The notes beneath the pieces were generated by a model. It saw only the letters and a program-made list of their open reading frames with translations. It searched no databases and was not told the origin of the DNA. Shown here one piece after another: positions 12,867 through 15,588 of a DNA stretch of 15,588 bases. Both the position numbers and the translations under genes were made by a program. This DNA is from Acidobacteria bacterium UBA7540. GTDB lineage: Bacteria > Acidobacteriota > Terriglobia > UBA7540. The stretch lies in contig DLMI01000105.1 of assembly GCA_002478145.1 (NCBI GenBank), positions 22,848 to 38,435 of the forward strand. The letters run 5' to 3'. Each line of letters opens with the position of its first letter. Within the stretch, counting starts at the first letter, position 1.

Positions 12867-14501
12867 ATGCGAAGAGCGCTCCGATTACTCTTACTCTTGC
12901 TGATCCCCTGGCGAGTCGCTGGCGGCTCCGAGGTACATGCCGTCCTGGTTTTTCCCTTTGAAAACCAGAGTAGCCGGGCAGATCTGAATTGGGTCTCGGA
13001 GAGTTTTGCGGAAACCCTCTCCTCCCGACTTTCCGGGCCCGGCCTTTACGTTTTGGAGCGTGGGGAGCGCAATGCCGCCTATGACCAGTTGGGTATTCCT
13101 GCCGGTATACCTCTGACTGTTGCCAGTGAATACAAGGCAGCTCAAACCCTGGGTGCAGATTGGGCTGTCTTGGGGAAATTCAATGTGGAGGGAAACCGCC
13201 TCAGCGCAAGTGCCCGGTTGCTTGACCTCCGCCAGTTAAAGCTCTCCCCCGCCATCGAGGTGAGCGGTGAACTGGCCGAACTGGTGGACCTCCAGACACG
13301 ATTAGTATGGCGGCTGATGGCCTCTTACGATCCCAATTTCACGGTCGGCACTGAAGAGGATTTTGACCGCAGGTTTCCTGAAGTGCGGCTGGATGCTTTT
13401 GAGAACTATATCCGGGGCATCCTGGCCACGGACGACCCCACCCGTATTCACTTCTTCCTGGAGTCTGACCGGTTGGCTCCCGCTGATCACCGGGCGGCAT
13501 TTGCCCTTGGCCAGCTCTATTTTGCTCAGAAAGATTATGCCAACTCGGCGAAGTGGCTCAGGAAACTGGCCCCCGACGACCCTGACTACCTTGAATCGCT
13601 TTTCCTCTTCGGGGTGGATGAATTTTTCCTCGGCCATTACCCATCGGCTGAGAGGGCTTTTGAAATGATCGGCAAAGAAATCCCGCTGGACGAGGTAGCG
13701 AATAATGCGGGTGTGCTGGCGGCCCGGGGTGGACGGTATGCAGAAGCCCTGGACGATTTCGAGCGGGCCTTTAAGAGCGATCCGACCGACGGCGATTTTT
13801 GTTTTAACCGCGGCGTCACCCTCTGGAACCTCCGCCGATACGACGAGGCGGCAAAATCGCTTGAAGAGGCGATCCGGCTGAATGACAACGATTCTGAGGC
13901 CCATACCCTTCTGGCCGTTGTGTTGGGGAGGCTGGGCGATGCGGCGGGGGAACGGACTCAGCTCGAGTGGCTGGGCCAGCACGAAGTGGGATCGGAAGCC
14001 GGACTATCACGGGACGTCTTGCCGCAGCCGCGCCTCAAGAAGAATTTCGATGGACGCGCCTTCCGCTTGCTTTCTCTAACCGTGCACAACGCGCTCGAAG
14101 AGCGGCTCGCAGGCATGCCGGCCGACGAACACGCTGCGGTCTACAAGTCTCGTGGTGCGAGGTTCGTCAATGAGGGGCGCTTGTCCGAAGCGGAGCGCGA
14201 ACTGGAGGAGGCGACGTCGCTGGTGCCTGGCGACAGGGATGCGCGCATGAGCTTGGCGCAAGTTCTCGAAGCGGAGGGCAAGCACCAGGAGGCGGCCGGG
14301 GAATTCCAAATCGCGCTGAAGCTTCAGGACAGCTTTGCGGGTCGCATCGGTCTGGCCCGGGTTTATATTTCCCTCGGTCGACCGGAGCAGGCGCGCCAGG
14401 AGGTCGAGGCGGCCTTAAAGCTCGACCCGGAAAGCCGAGAGGCGCAGGAACTGCTCCGCCAAATCTCCTCGCAGCCCTCGGCAGCAAAGAAGGTACCTTG
14501 A
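12867..14501 (+). CDS. exported protein with TolB/FlgO-like N-terminal domain and TPR repeats
   Basis: A 544-aa protein. ATG 12867 follows a TTG directly and gives a leucine-rich signal peptide (MRRALRLLLLLLIPWRVAGG). Residues about 22-160 resemble the TolB N-terminal/FlgO-type fold seen in envelope proteins: AVLVFPFENQSSRADLNWVS, then an AETLSSRLS helix, LYVLERGER, GADWAVLGKFNVEGNRLSAS and a LLDLRQLKLSP strand. The rest holds TPR-like helical pairs, clearest at about 205-240 (AAFALGQLYFAQKDYANSAK), 280-345 (AGVLAARGGRYAEALDDFER, CFNRGVTLWNLRRYDEAAKS), 345-375 and a last group from about 425 to 530 (YKSRGARFVNEGRLSEAERE, LARVYISLGRPEQARQEV). No catalytic motif is visible. It is probably a periplasmic scaffold. 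It has its own promoter and a protease gene 2 bp downstream. The Shine-Dalgarno is weak because the leader is very short. Confidence 0.8.
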   Translation: MRRALRLLLLLLIPWRVAGGSEVHAVLVFPFENQSSRADLNWVSESFAETLSSRLSGPGLYVLERGERNAAYDQLGIPAGIPLTVASEYKAAQTLGADWAVLGKFNVEGNRLSASARLLDLRQLKLSPAIEVSGELAELVDLQTRLVWRLMASYDPNFTVGTEEDFDRRFPEVRLDAFENYIRGILATDDPTRIHFFLESDRLAPADHRAAFALGQLYFAQKDYANSAKWLRKLAPDDPDYLESLFLFGVDEFFLGHYPSAERAFEMIGKEIPLDEVANNAGVLAARGGRYAEALDDFERAFKSDPTDGDFCFNRGVTLWNLRRYDEAAKSLEEAIRLNDNDSEAHTLLAVVLGRLGDAAGERTQLEWLGQHEVGSEAGLSRDVLPQPRLKKNFDGRAFRLLSLTVHNALEERLAGMPADEHAAVYKSRGARFVNEGRLSEAERELEEATSLVPGDRDARMSLAQVLEAEGKHQEAAGEFQIALKLQDSFAGRIGLARVYISLGRPEQARQEVEAALKLDPESREAQELLRQISSQPSAAKKVP

Positions 14502-14503
14502 GA

Positions 14504-15588
14504 TTGCGACGTTTCCGATCGTTGGTTGTTTTTCCCACCCTTTTAATGGCCGCCGAGGGTTGTCTGCCCGCGGCGATGGCCCAGACTCGCCCTCGAGTGG
14601 TTGAAATCCGCCTGGACATGATGATTCACCACGTGAGCGCCGAATTCGTGGTGCGCGGCATAAAGTCTGCCAACGACAGCCATGCGGATGCGGTGCTTCT
14701 GGAGTTGAACACGCCGGGCGGCCTCGAGAACTCGATGCGCGATATCGTCTCTGCCATCCTCAATTCGAGCGCGCCGGTCATCACCTACGTGGCGCCCAGC
14801 GGGGCGAGTGCAGCCTCCGCGGGCTTCTTTGTTCTGGAAGCCGGCGACTTGGCGGTGATGGCCCCCGGGACGAATTCTGGCGCGGCTCATCCTGTGGTGC
14901 TGGGCGGGGCTGACATAGGCAAGACGATGGAGGCCAAAATCGAAAACGATGCGGCGGCTTACATGCGCTCCATTGCGGGTAAGCGCGGGCGGAATTTGAC
15001 CCTTGCCGAGGACGCGGTTCGCAAGAGTTCGTCCTATTCGGATAAGGAAGCCCTGGAGGGGAAGCTGATTGACGCGGTGCTAAGCACCCCCTCCGATATC
15101 TTCGAGAAATACGACGGCCAGACCATCAAGAGGTTCAACGACACGACCACAACCCTGCGTTTGAAAAATGCGGAGATCGTGTCTTTTGACATGCCCACCC
15201 TCGAGAAATTCTTTGCCTGGGTGGCGGACCCGAATATAGCCTTTATCCTGGGTGCGATCGGGCTGGCTTGCCTTTACATTGAGTTTACCCATCCTGGTTT
15301 GGTGGCGCCGGGGGTTGTTGGGGCGGCCGCCCTGGTCTTGGCGATGTACGCCTTTAATCTGCTGCCCATCAATTCTATGGGTGTGCTTCTGATTCTCGTT
15401 GGACTGGGGCTGTTGGCGCTGGAAGTCAAGGTGATGTCGCATGGCGTATTGGCGGCGGGTGGCATTCTCGCCTTAGTGCTGGGCGCGCTCATCCTTGTGA
15501 ATTCCCCCTGGCCACAGGCGCGAATTCACCTCTCCACCGCGCTCAGCGTTGCCCTGCCGCTCGGTGTAATCATGGTCGTTCTGCTGCG
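14504..15588 (+). CDS. NfeD/SppA-type membrane-bound serine protease (ClpP class), 3' truncated by window
   Basis: An open frame of 361 residues running off the right edge. TTG 14504 is preferred (AAGG at 14490-14493). TTG 14498, overlapping the upstream stop, is the alternative. A signal peptide (RRFRSLVVFPTLLMAAEG to AMA) leads into an NfeD1b protease domain: VVEIRLDMMIHHVSAEFV, LNTPGG (68-73), and PSGASAASAGFFVLEA with Ser105 as the expected nucleophile (Ser102 nearby). K145 in EAKIENDAAAYMRSIAG is the expected general base. From about 240 there are several TM segments (AFILGAIGLACLYIEFTHPG, VGAAALVLAMYAFNLLP, GVLLILVGLGLLALEVKVM, LAAGGILALVLGALILVNSP, LSVALPLGVIMVVLL). Family members cleave hydrophobic regions of stomatin/SPFH proteins and are often encoded next to one, but that neighbour would lie beyond this window. 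The C-terminal NfeD OB domain is not in view. Confidence 0.92.
   Translation, partial: MRRFRSLVVFPTLLMAAEGCLPAAMAQTRPRVVEIRLDMMIHHVSAEFVVRGIKSANDSHADAVLLELNTPGGLENSMRDIVSAILNSSAPVITYVAPSGASAASAGFFVLEAGDLAVMAPGTNSGAAHPVVLGGADIGKTMEAKIENDAAAYMRSIAGKRGRNLTLAEDAVRKSSSYSDKEALEGKLIDAVLSTPSDIFEKYDGQTIKRFNDTTTTLRLKNAEIVSFDMPTLEKFFAWVADPNIAFILGAIGLACLYIEFTHPGLVAPGVVGAAALVLAMYAFNLLPINSMGVLLILVGLGLLALEVKVMSHGVLAAGGILALVLGALILVNSPWPQARIHLSTALSVALPLGVIMVVLL

Overview
The window is a single-strand (+) stretch of a Gram-negative bacterial chromosome. A BamD-like lipoprotein, secreted proteins with classical signal peptides, a class A penicillin-binding protein and an NfeD-type protease imply a double-membrane cell. 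The GC-rich composition, the many TPR proteins and the degenerate GCTGA/GATTCCAGAT intergenic repeats would fit an Acidobacteriota-like genome, but this is an inference and no rRNA or other phylogenetic marker is present.

Layout. Positions 1-129 hold the 3' end of an unrecognised gene. Positions 206-1743 hold a tightly packed three-gene accessory cassette: an unrecognised 210-aa protein, a 213-aa protein with a coiled coil and a HicB-like C-terminal domain, and an 87-aa HicA-like protein. This is the best candidate for a poorly described system, probably a toxin-antitoxin variant. A secreted FKBP-type prolyl isomerase follows (1929-2402). Next come an Rpe-family protein with unusual catalytic-site substitutions (2646-3323) and, 16 bp on, a BamD-like TPR lipoprotein (3340-4689). 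A response regulator with a very long Pro/Glu-rich linker, built partly from 114-nt tandem repeats, occupies 4881-6584.

Positions 6585-7188 form the only long gene-free stretch. It contains several hairpins and palindromes, a pair of 25-nt direct repeats and a large imperfect inverted repeat of GCTGA units that lies in the probable leader of proS.

From 7189 the genes read like an envelope-biogenesis run: prolyl-tRNA synthetase (proS), a small single-pass membrane protein, a bifunctional PBP1-type transglycosylase/transpeptidase and a secreted TPR protein. After a near-consensus extended -10 promoter come a secreted protein with a TolB/FlgO-like N-terminus plus TPRs and, immediately behind it, an NfeD/SppA-type membrane serine protease that runs off the window. 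The shared theme is folding, assembly and quality control of the envelope (FKBP isomerase, BamD-like, PBP1, TPR adaptors, NfeD protease). The 206-1743 cassette stands apart from this theme.
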